From: Protaetiibacter larvae | GTDB lineage: Bacteria > Actinomycetota > Actinomycetes > Actinomycetales > Microbacteriaceae | Direction: 5' to 3' | Assembly: GCF_008365275.1 (NCBI RefSeq) | Contig: NZ_CP043504.1 | Location: 1,736,001-1,800,000, forward strand | Length of the DNA stretch: 64,000 bases | Shown: one piece after another, positions 1-9,569 of the stretch | Layout: each line of letters starts with the position of its first letter | Position numbering within the stretch: the stretch's first letter is position 1 | The notes under the pieces: model-generated | Told to the model about the DNA's origin: nothing | Seen by the model: only the letters and a program-made list of their open reading frames with translations | Databases searched by the model: none | Program-made: the position numbers and the translations under genes

Positions 1-486
1 GTCAGCTCGCCCAACACCCCGGGACTGCGCGGCCTGCAGGAGCTCGACAAGCTCGAACCGCTGCTCGCCGCGGTCCGGGACGCCGCGGGCGGCGTCCCGG
101 TGCTCGTGAAGATCGCGCCCGACCTCACCGACGAGCAGGTGCTGCGGATCGCCGAGCTGACCCTGCGGCTCGAGCTCGCCGGCATCGTGGCGACCAACAC
201 GACGCTCTCCCGCGACGGTCTCGTCACCGACCCGGCCGTCGTCGCGGCGGCCGGCGACGGCGGGCTCTCGGGAGCCCCGCTCGCTGCGCGCGCCCTCGCG
301 GTGCTGCGTCTGCTGCGTGCGGCGGTCGGCCCGGAGCTGTGTCTCATCGCGGTGGGCGGTGTGACGACCGCGGCCGAGGTGCGGGAGCGCCTCGAGGCGG
401 GCGCCACCCTCGTGCAGGGCTACACGGCCTTCCTCTACGAGGGTCCGTTCTGGGCGCGCGCGGTGAACAGAGGGCTCACGAGCTAG
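1..486 (+). CDS. pyrD: Dihydroorotate dehydrogenase (quinone), C-terminal part
   Basis: Oxidises dihydroorotate to orotate in pyrimidine synthesis, using FMN and membrane quinone. The reading frame is open from base 1, so the N-terminus lies outside the window and 161 residues are visible. The first codons read VSSPNTPGLR, the class 2 DHODH active-site loop. The FMN phosphate-binding signatures IAVGGV and GATLVQGYT follow near the end. The family is usually 340-370 residues, so about half is missing. No terminator is obvious before the converging DUF3043 gene. Confidence 0.93.
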   Translation, partial: VSSPNTPGLRGLQELDKLEPLLAAVRDAAGGVPVLVKIAPDLTDEQVLRIAELTLRLELAGIVATNTTLSRDGLVTDPAVVAAAGDGGLSGAPLAARALAVLRLLRAAVGPELCLIAVGGVTTAAEVRERLEAGATLVQGYTAFLYEGPFWARAVNRGLTS

Positions 487-531
487 CTGGTCAGGAGCGC
501 CGCGAGGAGTCGCGGCGGGAGATGACCCGAT

Positions 532-1107
532 CTACGCGGGGAACTGCCCGCGCTTGACCTGAGGCTTCGGGAGGCGCAGCGGGCGCAACTGGACGGCGCG
601 CATCGCGGCGTACCAGGTGACCTTCTCGACCTTCCCGGCTCCGAACTTGGCGGCGAGCTTCTTGCGCAGCTGGCGGCCGAGCCACAGCACGTCGATCACG
701 ACGAGCAGGATGACCGCCCACACCGCGAGCAGCGCGTAGATCGCCACGTACTGGTTCGGGATGAAGTAGGTGAGGATCACGAGCACCATGAGGGGCAGAA
801 GGACCTCGCCGACGCTCCAGCGGGCGTCCACGTAGTCGCGCACGTACTTCTTCTGGGGGCCCTTGTCGCGAGCCGGGAGGTAGCGCTCCTCGCCGTTGGC
901 CATGCCCACCCGTGCGCGATCGCGCTGCTCGTTGAGCTTGGCGCGCGACTCGCGTGAGGCCGTCTTGCGGTCGTCGGGAACCAGGGGGCGCTTGCGCGCG
1001 GCCTCCTGCTCCTTGCGGCTCGGGGTCGCGCGACCCTTGCCGGCGACCGACTCGGTCTCCGGGGTCTCGGGCGCAGCGGACGGTTCGGTGGGGGTGTTCT
1101 TGGGCAC
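532..1107 (-). CDS. DUF3043 family membrane protein
   Basis: A 191-residue protein of the actinobacterial DUF3043 family; its function is unknown. The first ~100 residues are polar and charged (Lys, Arg, Pro, Glu). Two close membrane segments follow at about residues 105-145 (LPLMVLVILTYFIPNQ, then a Val/Ile/Leu-rich stretch), and the C-terminus is basic. A GTG start at 1107 is chosen because GAGGA lies just upstream; the longer open frame upstream is antisense to the peptidase gene and looks like a shadow. It diverges from the M20 gene, with only 37 bp between starts. Confidence 0.8.
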   Translation of the reverse strand: MPKNTPTEPSAAPETPETESVAGKGRATPSRKEQEAARKRPLVPDDRKTASRESRAKLNEQRDRARVGMANGEERYLPARDKGPQKKYVRDYVDARWSVGEVLLPLMVLVILTYFIPNQYVAIYALLAVWAVILLVVIDVLWLGRQLRKKLAAKFGAGKVEKVTWYAAMRAVQLRPLRLPKPQVKRGQFPA

Positions 1108-1144
1108 GGGATCCTCGCTGGTCGGTGACCTTAAGATAGCCCAC

Positions 1145-2560
1145 ATGCCTGTGACCGAGCCGTCCGCCGCCGCCCCCGCCACCCCTCGCGCCGACGAGTT
1201 CCGGGAGGCCGTCGCCGCGGGGCTGCCCGCGGCCATCGCCGAGCTCTCCGGTCTCGTGCGCATCCCCTCGGTCGCCTGGGACGGCTTCGACCACTCCCAG
1301 GTGCGGGCGAGCGCGGAGCGGGTGGCGGAGCTCGCGCGCGCCCTCGGGGTGTTCGAGTCGGTCGAGGTCGTGCAGCTGCCGATCGCCGGGCCCGACGCGG
1401 ATGTCCTCGGCCAGCCGGCGGTCGTCGCGACGCGCGCGGCCCGAGGCGGCAAGCCCACGATCCTGCTGTACGCGCACCACGACGTGCAGCCTCCCGGCGA
1501 CGAGGCGGACTGGCATTCGAAGCCGTACGAGCCGACACTGCGCGGCGACCGCCTGTACGGGCGCGGCGCGGCCGACGACAAGGCCGGCGTGGTCGCGCAC
1601 CTCGCGGCGATCCGCGCGTACCAGACGGTGCTCGGCGACCCTGAGATCGGCATCGTGCTCTACGCCGAAGGGGAGGAGGAGTTCGGATCGCGCTCGATCA
1701 CGACCTTCCTCGACCACTATCGCGAGCAGTTCGACGCCGACGTCATCGTGGTCGCCGACTCGGGCAACTGGTCGATCGACGTGCCCGCGATCACGGTCGG
1801 ATTGCGCGGGGCGGTGGCGTTCAACCTGCGGTTCACGACGCTCGAGCACGCCTCTCACTCCGGCATGTTCGGGGGAGCGGTTCCCGACGCCATGCTCGCC
1901 GCGATCCGCACCCTCGACACCTTGTGGAACGCGGACGGCTCGGTCGCCGTCGCAGGGCTGAGCTCGCGCGAGGCCGAGACGCCCGCCTACGACGAGGCCC
2001 AGCTGCGCGCGGAGACCGGCCTGCTGCCGGAGGCGCAGCCGATCGGGCACGGCGCGATCATCGGGCGCATCTGGAATCAGCCGGCCATCACGATCACCGG
2101 CATCGACGCGCCGAGCGTGCGCGACGCCTCCAATACCCTCGTCCCCAGCGTCCGCGTGCGGGTGAGCGCCCGCGTGGCGCCGGGGCAGCGCGCCGAGGAC
2201 GCCTACGAAGCGCTCATCGGCCATCTGCGCGCCCACGCGCCGTACGGCGCCCGACTCGAGGTCGACGGCCTGGACCTCGGTCAGCCGTTCCTCGTCGACA
2301 CGAGCGGATGGGCGGTCGCCGACGTCAAGGAGGTGCTGGGAGAGGCCTTCGGCAACCCCGCCGTCGAAATGGGGGTCGGCGGGTCGATCCCGTTCATCGC
2401 CGCACTCGCCGAGCGCTTCCCGAACGCCCAGATCCTCGTGACGGGCGTCGAGGATCCCGACTCGCGGGCGCACAGCCCCAACGAGTCGGTGCACCTGCCG
2501 AGCTTCGAGAAGGCGATCCTCGCCGAGGCGCTGCTGCTCGCGCGGCTCGGGGCCCGATGA
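1145..2560 (+). CDS. M20 family dipeptidase
   Basis: Zinc-dependent M20 peptidase of 471 residues, likely a cytosolic dipeptidase. Visible metal and catalytic motifs are YAHHDVQ (His ligand and the following Asp), GRGAADDKAG (bridging Asp) and the EGEEEFGS glutamate pair. The dimerisation-domain histidine region EHASHSG follows. The ATG at 1145 lies 7 nt after TTAAGAT, so the mRNA may be leaderless. Downstream lies the ErpA-like gene with its own promoter. The exact peptide substrate cannot be read from sequence. Confidence 0.9.
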   Translation: MPVTEPSAAAPATPRADEFREAVAAGLPAAIAELSGLVRIPSVAWDGFDHSQVRASAERVAELARALGVFESVEVVQLPIAGPDADVLGQPAVVATRAARGGKPTILLYAHHDVQPPGDEADWHSKPYEPTLRGDRLYGRGAADDKAGVVAHLAAIRAYQTVLGDPEIGIVLYAEGEEEFGSRSITTFLDHYREQFDADVIVVADSGNWSIDVPAITVGLRGAVAFNLRFTTLEHASHSGMFGGAVPDAMLAAIRTLDTLWNADGSVAVAGLSSREAETPAYDEAQLRAETGLLPEAQPIGHGAIIGRIWNQPAITITGIDAPSVRDASNTLVPSVRVRVSARVAPGQRAEDAYEALIGHLRAHAPYGARLEVDGLDLGQPFLVDTSGWAVADVKEVLGEAFGNPAVEMGVGGSIPFIAALAERFPNAQILVTGVEDPDSRAHSPNESVHLPSFEKAILAEALLLARLGAR

Positions 2561-2598
2561 CCAGCATTCCCCCGGGACCGGCGGGTACAATCGCCCAC

Positions 2599-2946
2599 AT
2601 GACCGACACCCTCGAGACCACGCACGGGGTCACCCTGACCGACACCGCCGCCTTCAAGGTGCGCTCCCTGCTCGAGCAGGAGGGCCGTGACGACCTGCGG
2701 CTGCGCGTCGCCGTGCAGCCGGGCGGCTGCTCGGGCCTCATCTACCAGCTCTACTTCGACGAGCGCCTGCTCGACGGCGACGCCACGCGCGACTTCGACG
2801 GGGTCGAGGTCGTCGTCGACCGCACGAGCGTGCCCTACCTCGACGGCGCCTCGATCGACTTCGAGGACACCATCCAGAAGCAGGGCTTCACGATCGACAA
2901 CCCCAACGCGCAGGGCAGCTGCGCATGCGGCGACAGCTTCCACTGA
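2599..2946 (+). CDS. erpA: HesB/IscA-type iron-sulfur carrier (ErpA-like)
   Basis: A 115-residue A-type Fe-S carrier that inserts clusters into target apoproteins. The three conserved cysteines are present: C44 in PGGCSG, and C108 and C110 in GSCACGD at the C-terminus. An in-frame ATG at 2557 overlaps the M20 stop, but the ATG at 2599 is preferred. It sits 7 nt after TACAAT (2586-2591), so the transcript is probably leaderless, and the family starts here. Its place before the oxidase and Rieske genes fits cluster supply to respiration, which is inference. Confidence 0.88.
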   Translation: MTDTLETTHGVTLTDTAAFKVRSLLEQEGRDDLRLRVAVQPGGCSGLIYQLYFDERLLDGDATRDFDGVEVVVDRTSVPYLDGASIDFEDTIQKQGFTIDNPNAQGSCACGDSFH

Positions 2947-2966
2947 GCCGTCACCGATAGCCAACA

Positions 2967-2996
2967 CGAGGCGTTCTCCGCGAGGAGGGCGCCTCG
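2967..2996 (+). terminator. Stem-loop between erpA-like gene and ctaC
   Basis: CGAGGCG (2967-2973) pairs with CGCCTCG (2990-2996), with an inner CTCC/GGAG stem closing a GCGA tetraloop. No T-run follows. It lies between the erpA-like stop and the ctaC promoter, so a terminator role is inferred from position. Confidence 0.5.
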
Positions 2997-3050
2997 CGTG
3001 GTTATAGACTCGAACACGAACCACAGCTGTCGTCGTCCGAGAGGTCACAG

Positions 3051-3929
3051 GTGCGATCCAACCGCCCACAGGGTCCGGCCCGCCGTTCACGACTCGCCCG
3101 TTGGGCAGTCCTTCCGATCGGGCTCGTGGTCACCCTCGTGCTCGCCGGCTGCACCCAGCAGCAGCTCAACGGCTGGCTTCCGGGTGGTGCAGGCACCACC
3201 AACCACACCGACCGCGTGATCGGCCTGTGGGTCACCTCGTGGATCGTGCTCCTCGGCGTGGGCGTCGTCACCTGGGGCCTCATCCTCTGGGCGGCCGTCG
3301 TCTACCGCCGCCGCAAGGGGCAGAGCGGCCTCCCGATCCAGCTGCGCTACAACCTGCCGATCGAGATCTTCTACACGATCGTGCCGCTCATCCTCATCAT
3401 CGGCTTCTTCGCCTTCACGGCGCGCGACCAGACGGTCATCGAGACCGATCCGGGCGACCCGCAGGTGCGCATCGAGGCGATCGGCAAGCGCTGGGCGTGG
3501 GACTTCAACTACCTCGAGGAGAACCGCCACTCCGAGGGCGTGCAGGCCCAGCCCGACGAGAAGGGCGAGCTCGACGAGGACACCCTGCCGGCGCTGTATC
3601 TGCCGGTCGGCGAGAAGGTGCAGATCGACCTCGAGTCGCGCGACGTCGCGCACTCCTTCTGGATCATCGACTTCCTCTACAAGAAGGACATGATCCCGGC
3701 GAAGTCCAACCACATGTACTTCGTTCCGCTCAAGGAGGGCGTCTACCGCGGCAAGTGCGCGGAGCTGTGCGGCGAGTACCACGCCGACATGCTCTTCACG
3801 GTGCACGTCGTCTCGCGCGCCGAGTACGAGGCGTACCTCGACACGCTCCCCGAGGGGCGCAACGGTCTCGAGAACAACGTGAACCAGAACCTTCCGGGTA
3901 ACACCGGTACCGACGAGAACGAGGACTGA
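3051..3929 (+). CDS. ctaC: Cytochrome c oxidase subunit II (lipoprotein)
   Basis: Subunit II of the aa3 oxidase, which takes electrons from cytochrome c at its CuA centre and passes them to subunit I. The 292-residue protein begins with a lipoprotein signal (lipobox LAGC), followed by two membrane helices and a cupredoxin domain. CuA ligands are visible in HSFW (about residue 201) and [12 protein letters not shown] (C236, C240, H244, Met). The GTG start at 3051 follows GAGAGG; TATAGACT at about 3003 is a plausible -10. ctaD follows 8 bp downstream in the same operon. Confidence 0.96.
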   Translation: MRSNRPQGPARRSRLARWAVLPIGLVVTLVLAGCTQQQLNGWLPGGAGTTNHTDRVIGLWVTSWIVLLGVGVVTWGLILWAAVVYRRRKGQSGLPIQLRYNLPIEIFYTIVPLILIIGFFAFTARDQTVIETDPGDPQVRIEAIGKRWAWDFNYLEENRHSEGVQAQPDEKGELDEDTLPALYLPVGEKVQIDLESRDVAHSFWIIDFLYKKDMIPAKSNHMYFVPLKEGVYRGKCAELCGEYHADMLFTVHVVSRAEYEAYLDTLPEGRNGLENNVNQNLPGNTGTDENED

Positions 3930-3937
3930 GGCATCCG

Positions 3938-5650
3938 ATGACCACGGCAGCCGCACCGGCATTCGGACGCACCAAGCCCACTCGCAAGGGCAACGTCTTC
4001 GTCAAGTGGATCACCACCACCGACCACAAGACGATCGGGTACCTCTACCTCATCACCTCGTTCATCTACTTCTGCATCGGCGGCGTGCTCGCGCTCGTCA
4101 TCCGCGTGGAGCTGTTCACGCCGGGCGTCGACGTGGTGCCGTCGAACGAGGCCTACAACCAGCTCTTCACGATGCACGGCACGATCATGCTGCTCATGTT
4201 CGCGACCCCGCTGTTCGCGGGTTTCGCGAACGTGGCGATGCCGTTGCAGATCGGTGCGCCGGATGTGGCGTTCCCGCGCCTCAACGCCTTCGCCTACTGG
4301 CTGTTCAGCTTCGGTTCGCTCATCGCCATCGGCGGCTTCTTCACCCCGCAGGGTGCGGCCGGCTTCGGATGGACCGCCTACGCACCGCTGTCGAGCACGA
4401 CGTTCTCGCCGGGTCTCGGCGGCAACCTCTGGGTGTTCGGTCTCGCGCTGTCCGGTTTCGGCACGATCCTGGGAGCCGTGAACTTCATCACGACGATCAT
4501 CACGATGCGCGCGCCCGGCATGACGATGTTCCGCATGCCGATCTTCACCTGGAACATCCTCGTGACGTCGATCCTCGTGCTCCTGGCCTTCCCGGTGCTC
4601 GCGGGCGGTCTGTTCGCGCTCGGCGCCGACCGCGTGTTCGGCGCGCACCTGCTCGATCCCGCCAACGGCGGCACCATCCTCTGGCAGCACCTGTTCTGGT
4701 TCTTCGGCCACCCCGAGGTCTACATCATCGCGCTGCCGTTCTTCGGCATCATCTCCGAGGTGCTGCCGGTGTTCAGCCGCAAGCCGATCTTCGGCTACAA
4801 GACCCTCATCTACGCGACGATCGCCATCGCGGCGCTCTCGGTCACGGTGTGGGCGCACCACATGTACGTCACCGGCTCGGTGCTGCTGCCGTGGTTCGCG
4901 CTCATGACGATGCTCATCGCGGTGCCGACGGGCGTGAAGATCTTCAACTGGGTCGGCACCATGTGGCGCGGCTCGGTCACCTTCGAGACCCCGATGATCT
5001 GGGCGATCGGCTTCCTCGTGACCTTCACCTTCGGCGGACTCACGGGCGTCATCCTGGCCTCGCCGCCGCTCGACTTCCACGTGTCGGACTCGTACTTCGT
5101 GGTCGCCCACTTCCACTACGTGGTGTTCGGAACGGTCGTCTTCGCGATGTTCTCGGGCTTCTACTTCTGGTGGCCGAAGTGGACGGGCAAGATGCTCGAC
5201 GAGCGGCTCGGCAAGATCCACTTCTGGCTGCTGTTCATCGGCTTCCACACGACCTTCCTCATCCAGCACTGGCTCGGCGTCGAGGGCATGCCGCGCCGCT
5301 ACGCGGGCTACCTCGCGGGCGAAGGCTTCACCTGGATGAACCAGCTGTCGACCATCGGATCCGCGATCCTCGCGGTGTCGCTGCTGCCGTTCTTCCTCAA
5401 CGTCTGGATCACCGCCCGCAAGGCGCCCAAGGTGACCGTCGACGACCCGTGGGGCAACGCGCGCTCGCTCGAGTGGGCCACCTCGTGCCCGCCGCCGCGG
5501 CACAACTTCACCTCGATCCCGCGCATCCGTTCCGAGTCGCCCGCGTTCGACCTGCACCACCCCGAGACCACCGAGCAGTACGGCATCGGACCGCTCAAGG
5601 ACGCGCCTGAGACGCCTGTCGAGGACCTCGCCACCGGAGAGGTGAAGTAG
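3938..5650 (+). CDS. ctaD: Cytochrome c oxidase subunit I
   Basis: Catalytic heme-copper subunit of the aa3-type terminal oxidase, which reduces O2 to water and pumps protons. At 570 residues with about 12 membrane helices it has normal family length. Landmarks include MHGTIM (heme a ligand region), FFGHPEVYI (His-Tyr cross-link region), WAHHMYV (CuB histidines) and HFHYVVFG (heme a3/a ligands). It lies between ctaC and ctaF, with 3 bp to ctaF. Confidence 0.97.
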   Translation: MTTAAAPAFGRTKPTRKGNVFVKWITTTDHKTIGYLYLITSFIYFCIGGVLALVIRVELFTPGVDVVPSNEAYNQLFTMHGTIMLLMFATPLFAGFANVAMPLQIGAPDVAFPRLNAFAYWLFSFGSLIAIGGFFTPQGAAGFGWTAYAPLSSTTFSPGLGGNLWVFGLALSGFGTILGAVNFITTIITMRAPGMTMFRMPIFTWNILVTSILVLLAFPVLAGGLFALGADRVFGAHLLDPANGGTILWQHLFWFFGHPEVYIIALPFFGIISEVLPVFSRKPIFGYKTLIYATIAIAALSVTVWAHHMYVTGSVLLPWFALMTMLIAVPTGVKIFNWVGTMWRGSVTFETPMIWAIGFLVTFTFGGLTGVILASPPLDFHVSDSYFVVAHFHYVVFGTVVFAMFSGFYFWWPKWTGKMLDERLGKIHFWLLFIGFHTTFLIQHWLGVEGMPRRYAGYLAGEGFTWMNQLSTIGSAILAVSLLPFFLNVWITARKAPKVTVDDPWGNARSLEWATSCPPPRHNFTSIPRIRSESPAFDLHHPETTEQYGIGPLKDAPETPVEDLATGEVK

Positions 5651-5653
5651 CCC

Positions 5654-6070
5654 ATGCGCACCAATGTGAACCTGCTGTGGATCCTCGGGATCTTCTTCTG
5701 GCTCTCCGCCGCGGTCTACACCGGATGGGCGCTGCTCGACACGCATGAGGTGGAGTGGGTCGGCACCGTCGCGATGACGCTCTCCGGCATCCTCGCGTTC
5801 TTCATCGCCTTCTACCTGGGCCGCGTGCACCGCCACCAGGGTGCGGAGCTTCCGCAGGACCTCGCCGACGCCGACATCGACGACGACGACCCCGAGATCG
5901 GGCACTTCAGCCCCTGGAGCTGGTGGCCGTTCGTGCTGGGTCTCGCGCTCGCGCTCGTGTTCCTCGGCCTCGCGGTCGGCCCGTGGGTGTCGCTCATCGG
6001 CGGCCCGCTCGCCCTCATCGCGATCGTCGGCTGGAACTACGAGTACTACCGGAACAACTTCGCCCGCTGA
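5654..6070 (+). CDS. ctaF: Cytochrome c oxidase subunit IV (actinobacterial CtaF)
   Basis: A 138-residue actinobacterial-type small oxidase subunit. It has two N-terminal membrane helices (from NLLWILGIFFWLSAAVY and the TLSGILAFFIAF stretch), a charged loop rich in Asp (about residues 70-80), then two further helices. It completes the ctaC-ctaD-ctaF operon, and its stop overlaps the acetyltransferase start (TGATG). Confidence 0.93.
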   Translation: MRTNVNLLWILGIFFWLSAAVYTGWALLDTHEVEWVGTVAMTLSGILAFFIAFYLGRVHRHQGAELPQDLADADIDDDDPEIGHFSPWSWWPFVLGLALALVFLGLAVGPWVSLIGGPLALIAIVGWNYEYYRNNFAR

Positions 6071-6492
6071 TGCCGGTCCGCGAGGTTCGCGCCGGTGACG
6101 AGGACGCGGTCTTCGCGCTCGTCGCCCAGCTCGGCCACGCTTTCCCTCCCGATCGGGCGGCATTCGACCGCACGATCGCCGGCTATCTCGCGGGGGAGCA
6201 GCCCTCGGTGCTGCTCTACGTCGTCGAGGACGACCAGGGGGTGCGCGGCTACGCGCTGACCACGATCGTGCCGCTGCTGTCCACCAACGGGCTCTCAGCG
6301 CAGCTGCAGGAGCTCGTCGTCGCCTCGGATGCGCGCGGACACGACTACGGCACCCGGCTCGTGCAGGCGGTCGAGGCGGAGTGCGTACGGCGCGGCGTCA
6401 CCCAGCTGACGGTCGCGAGCCGCCGCGCCGGCGGCTTCTACGACAGGCTCGGGTTCCACGAGTCGGCCGAGTACATGCGCCGCTTTTTCTGA
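6070..6492 (+). CDS. GNAT family N-acetyltransferase
   Basis: A 140-residue GNAT acyltransferase. The acetyl-CoA loop reads ARGHDYGTRLVQ, a variant of the R/Q-x-x-G-x-G/A signature. The C-terminal AGGFYDRLGFHES strand-helix is typical of the fold. It is translationally coupled to ctaF (start overlaps stop), so it is co-transcribed with the oxidase genes. The substrate is unknown, and a link to respiration cannot be claimed from context alone. Confidence 0.8.
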   Translation: MPVREVRAGDEDAVFALVAQLGHAFPPDRAAFDRTIAGYLAGEQPSVLLYVVEDDQGVRGYALTTIVPLLSTNGLSAQLQELVVASDARGHDYGTRLVQAVEAECVRRGVTQLTVASRRAGGFYDRLGFHESAEYMRRFF

Positions 6493-6523
6493 ACCGGGCA
6501 GCCGGGTCGGCGGGACGTCGAGC

Positions 6524-6727
6524 CTACTGGCGTTGAGCGCTCGCCATCGCCGCCATCTGGCCGGCTGCGGCCTGTTCGTGCAGGCTCCGAGCCCGGAGCG
6601 CGGCGTCGCGATCCGCGGGCGCGAGAGGGGCCGCCGTGCCGTGGCGCCGCAGCAGGAGGGTCGCCACGAGCCACCCTCCGAGGGCGACCACGGTGAAGGC
6701 GATGCCGATGACGAGCCCCAGTTCCAT
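6524..6727 (-). CDS. Small single-pass membrane protein
   Basis: A 67-residue protein with an N-terminal membrane helix at about residues 4-25 (LGLVIGIAFTVVALGG onward), then Arg-Arg and an Ala/Gln-rich soluble tail. No family is recognised. The ATG at 6727 opens directly with the hydrophobic segment. It faces the oxidase operon convergently and lies behind the qcrB terminator, so it needs its own promoter. Confidence 0.6.
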   Translation of the reverse strand: MELGLVIGIAFTVVALGGWLVATLLLRRHGTAAPLAPADRDAALRARSLHEQAAAGQMAAMASAQRQ

Positions 6728-6791
6728 GACGACATTCTGAGGGATCGTCGCCGGGAAAGCGAGAGGCGCGCGGCCACGGCAGGCGGAAAGG

Positions 6792-6827
6792 GGGGAGAGG
6801 CGGAGCCCTCAGGCTCCGCCCCTCCCC
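6792..6827 (-). terminator. Terminator of the ctaE-qcrCAB operon
   Basis: A 16-bp stem with one mismatch (6792-6807 pairs with 6812-6827) and loop CTCA, lying 14 nt past the qcrB stop. It is strong and GC-rich with no clear T tract, as is common in actinobacteria. Confidence 0.7.
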
Positions 6828-6840
6828 GAGAAGACGATGA

Positions 6841-8478
6841 TCAGTGGTGCCCGGACTCGAGCTCGGCCTTCGTGACCGGTGCGATGCGGTCCTCGAAGAA
6901 CCAGCGCGACAGCACGCCCCGCAGGCGGGTGCCGACCGTGATCTTGCCCTTGGCGTTCGGGCGCACGACGAGCGGCGCGTAGTCCTCGTAGCTCACCAGA
7001 CGCCAGCGCTCGTACTCGGAGAGCTGCTCGTGCACCTCGATGTACTCGCCGCCCGGCAGTCGCACGATTCGACCCGACTCGAAGCCGTGAAGCGCGATCT
7101 CGCGATCCTTCTTCTGCAGGCCGATGCTGATGCGCTTCGCCACGATGTAGGCGATGATCGGGCCGAGGATGAGCAGCGCCTGGAGGGTGTGCGTGACGCC
7201 TTCGATCGAGAGCCGGAAATGGGTGGCGATGAGGTCGGAGCTCGCGGCCGCCCACATGATCGCGTAGAAGGTGACGCCGGCGGCGCCGATCGCGGTGCGG
7301 GTCGGGGCGTTGCGCGGACGGTCGGCGATGTGGTGCTCGCGCTTGTCGCCCGTGATGAACGCCTCGATGAACGGGTAGAAGGCGACCAGCACGAGGAAGA
7401 CGCCGATGACCGCGATGGGCGCCAGGATGTTGAGCGAGAGCGTGAAACCGAAGATCTCGAGCTCCCAGCCCGGCGGGACGAGGCGCAGGGTGCCGTCCGC
7501 GAAACCGATGTACCAGTCCGGCTGGGTACCCGCCGACACGGGGGAGGGGTCGTAGGGTCCGTAGTTCCAGATCGGGTTGATGGTGACCGTCGAGGCGACG
7601 AGCATGATCACCCCGAACACGATGAAGAAGAACCCGCCCGCCTTCGCGGCGAAGACCGGGAGGATCGGCGCACCGACGACATTGCCCTCGGTGCGGCCCG
7701 GCCCGGCGAACTGGGTGTGCTTGTTGACGATCAGCAGGATCATGTGCACGCCGATCGAGGCGAGCACGAGCGCCGGCAGCAGCAGGATGTGCAGCGTGTA
7801 GAGGCGGCCGACGATGGCCTCGCCGGGGAACTCGCCGCCGAACACGAGGTACGACAGCCAGGTGCCGACGATCGGGATGCCCTTGACCATGCCGTCGATG
7901 ATGCGGAGGCCGTTGCCCGAGAGCAGGTCGTCGGGGAGCGAGTAGCCCGTGAAGCCCTCGGCCATCGCGAGCACGAACAGCAGGAAGCCGACGACCCAGT
8001 TGATCTCACGCGGCTTGCGGAAGGCGCCCGTGAAGAACACGCGCAGCATGTGCAGGCCGATCGAGGCCACGAACAGCAGCGCCGCCCAGTGGTGCACCTG
8101 CCGCATGAGCAGGCCGCCGCGGATGTCGAAGCTGATGTCGAGGGTCGACGCCATCGCGGCCGACATCTCGACGCCCTTGAGGGTCGGGAACGAGCCTTCG
8201 TAGACGACCGGGGCCATCGAGGCCTGGAAGAAGAAGGTGAGGAAGGTGCCGGACAGCAGGATGACGATGAAGCTGTAGAGCGCGACCTCGCCGAGCATGA
8301 ACGACCAGTGGTCGGGGAAGATCTTGCGCCCGAGCTCCTTCACGAAGCCCGAGAGGCTCGTGCGGTCCTCGATGTAGTTCGCGCCCCAGTTGACGAAGCG
8401 CATGCCCGGCCCGGGGGGAGCCTTCTCGACCGTCGTCCCGGCCGGAGCCTCGGTCGTGGCGGTGGCAGTCGCGGTCAC
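6841..8478 (-). CDS. qcrB: Cytochrome bc1 complex cytochrome b subunit
   Basis: Quinol-oxidising cytochrome b of the actinobacterial bcc complex, 545 residues. Heme-b histidine pairs can be placed in the helix around QVHHWAALLF and in GVHMILL; the PDWYIGF stretch lies in the Qo-site half. The C-terminal ~110-residue soluble extension (cytosolic, rich in charged residues) is typical of actinobacterial QcrB. The GTG start overlaps the qcrA stop (GTGA), showing translational coupling. Confidence 0.96.
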   Translation of the reverse strand: MTATATATTEAPAGTTVEKAPPGPGMRFVNWGANYIEDRTSLSGFVKELGRKIFPDHWSFMLGEVALYSFIVILLSGTFLTFFFQASMAPVVYEGSFPTLKGVEMSAAMASTLDISFDIRGGLLMRQVHHWAALLFVASIGLHMLRVFFTGAFRKPREINWVVGFLLFVLAMAEGFTGYSLPDDLLSGNGLRIIDGMVKGIPIVGTWLSYLVFGGEFPGEAIVGRLYTLHILLLPALVLASIGVHMILLIVNKHTQFAGPGRTEGNVVGAPILPVFAAKAGGFFFIVFGVIMLVASTVTINPIWNYGPYDPSPVSAGTQPDWYIGFADGTLRLVPPGWELEIFGFTLSLNILAPIAVIGVFLVLVAFYPFIEAFITGDKREHHIADRPRNAPTRTAIGAAGVTFYAIMWAAASSDLIATHFRLSIEGVTHTLQALLILGPIIAYIVAKRISIGLQKKDREIALHGFESGRIVRLPGGEYIEVHEQLSEYERWRLVSYEDYAPLVVRPNAKGKITVGTRLRGVLSRWFFEDRIAPVTKAELESGHH

Positions 8479-9536
8479 AGCGCACGCTCCCAGAAGCTCG
8501 GGCCGACAGGCTCCTGGAAGTCGCTGCGCGCGACCAGGTAGCCCTCTTCGTCGACGGTGATGGGCAGCTGCGGCAGCGGACGCTTGGCCGGGCCGAAGAT
8601 GACGGCGGCCTCACGCGTGATGTCGAACTGCGACTGGTGGCAGGGGCAGAGCAGGTGGTGGGTCTGCTGCTCGTAGAGCGCGACCGGGCATCCCACGTGG
8701 GTGCAGATCTTCGAGTACGCGACGATGCCGCGGAAGTTCCAGTCCTCGCGTCCCTCCGAGACCTGCAGGTCCTCCGGGCGCAGCCGCATGAGCAGCACGG
8801 CCGCCTTGGCCTTCTCCTCGAGCGGGTGCTCCGACTCGTGCAGGTTCGCGGGGATGACGTGGAAGACCGAGCCGAGCGTCACATCCGACGCCTTGATCGG
8901 GATGCCGTTGGGGTCGCGCGCGAGACGCACGCCCTCCTCCCACAGGGTGTGCTTGAGCAGCTTGACCGGGTCTTCTGCGGGGGCGAAGTCGCGGAAGATC
9001 ACGATCGCCGAGAGCGGCGCGAGCACGAGGGCGCCGAGCAGCCCGTTGCGGATGAGCTTGCGGCGCGTGAAGCCGGACTCCTGGTTGCCGAGGGTGAAGA
9101 TCTCGGAGGCGCGCGCGATGGTCTCCGGCTTGCCGCGGGTCTCGTGGCGGTTCTCGACCATGTCATGGCCGTCCATGAGCGACTTCGACCAGTGCACGAC
9201 CCCGAAACCGATGCCGAGCAGCCCCAGCGCGAAGCCGAGACCCAGGAAGAGGTTGTTGAGGCGCACCGAACCGAGGTCGCCCTCGTGGATGGGGAAGACG
9301 ATGTAGGCGACGACCGCGAAGACGCTGCCGACGGCGGAGGCGAGGAAGAGCCAGAAGACGCGGCGCTCGTTCTGACGCTCCTTGGCGGGGTCGAGCTCGG
9401 AGACGCGCGCCCGGTACGGCGGGAAGCCGGGGTTCTCGACGGCGTCGGGCGAGATCACCGCGACACCGGATGACACCGGCGCCGGTGCGTGCGTCTCGAC
9501 TGCGGTGCCGGGTCCGGCGCCGTCCGTCTCAGCCAT
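8475..9536 (-). CDS. qcrA: Cytochrome bc1 complex Rieske iron-sulfur subunit
   Basis: Rieske 2Fe-2S subunit of 353 residues that carries electrons from quinol to cytochrome cc. Cluster ligands are in CTHVGC and CPCHQSQFD. The actinobacterial three-helix N-terminal region is visible: WLFLASAVGSVFAVVAYIVF, a second helix near residue 110, and a third after ARRK-type basic residues. The start is set at the ATG at 9536 because AGGAAGGG precedes it; a GTG 10 codons upstream has no such site. It lies between qcrC and qcrB. Confidence 0.95.
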   Translation of the reverse strand: MAETDGAGPGTAVETHAPAPVSSGVAVISPDAVENPGFPPYRARVSELDPAKERQNERRVFWLFLASAVGSVFAVVAYIVFPIHEGDLGSVRLNNLFLGLGFALGLLGIGFGVVHWSKSLMDGHDMVENRHETRGKPETIARASEIFTLGNQESGFTRRKLIRNGLLGALVLAPLSAIVIFRDFAPAEDPVKLLKHTLWEEGVRLARDPNGIPIKASDVTLGSVFHVIPANLHESEHPLEEKAKAAVLLMRLRPEDLQVSEGREDWNFRGIVAYSKICTHVGCPVALYEQQTHHLLCPCHQSQFDITREAAVIFGPAKRPLPQLPITVDEEGYLVARSDFQEPVGPSFWERAL

Positions 9537-9569
9537 TCGCTTCCCTTCCTGTGTTTCTGCGGCCACGCG

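Noticed and set aside
491-2590. Very long minus-strand open frame antisense to the M20 gene
   Set aside because: High-GC shadow frame: the plus-strand M20 and the minus-strand DUF3043 genes explain it, and the translation is Arg/Gly/Asp-rich without family motifs. Similar shadows occur under ctaD, dnaE2 and helY.
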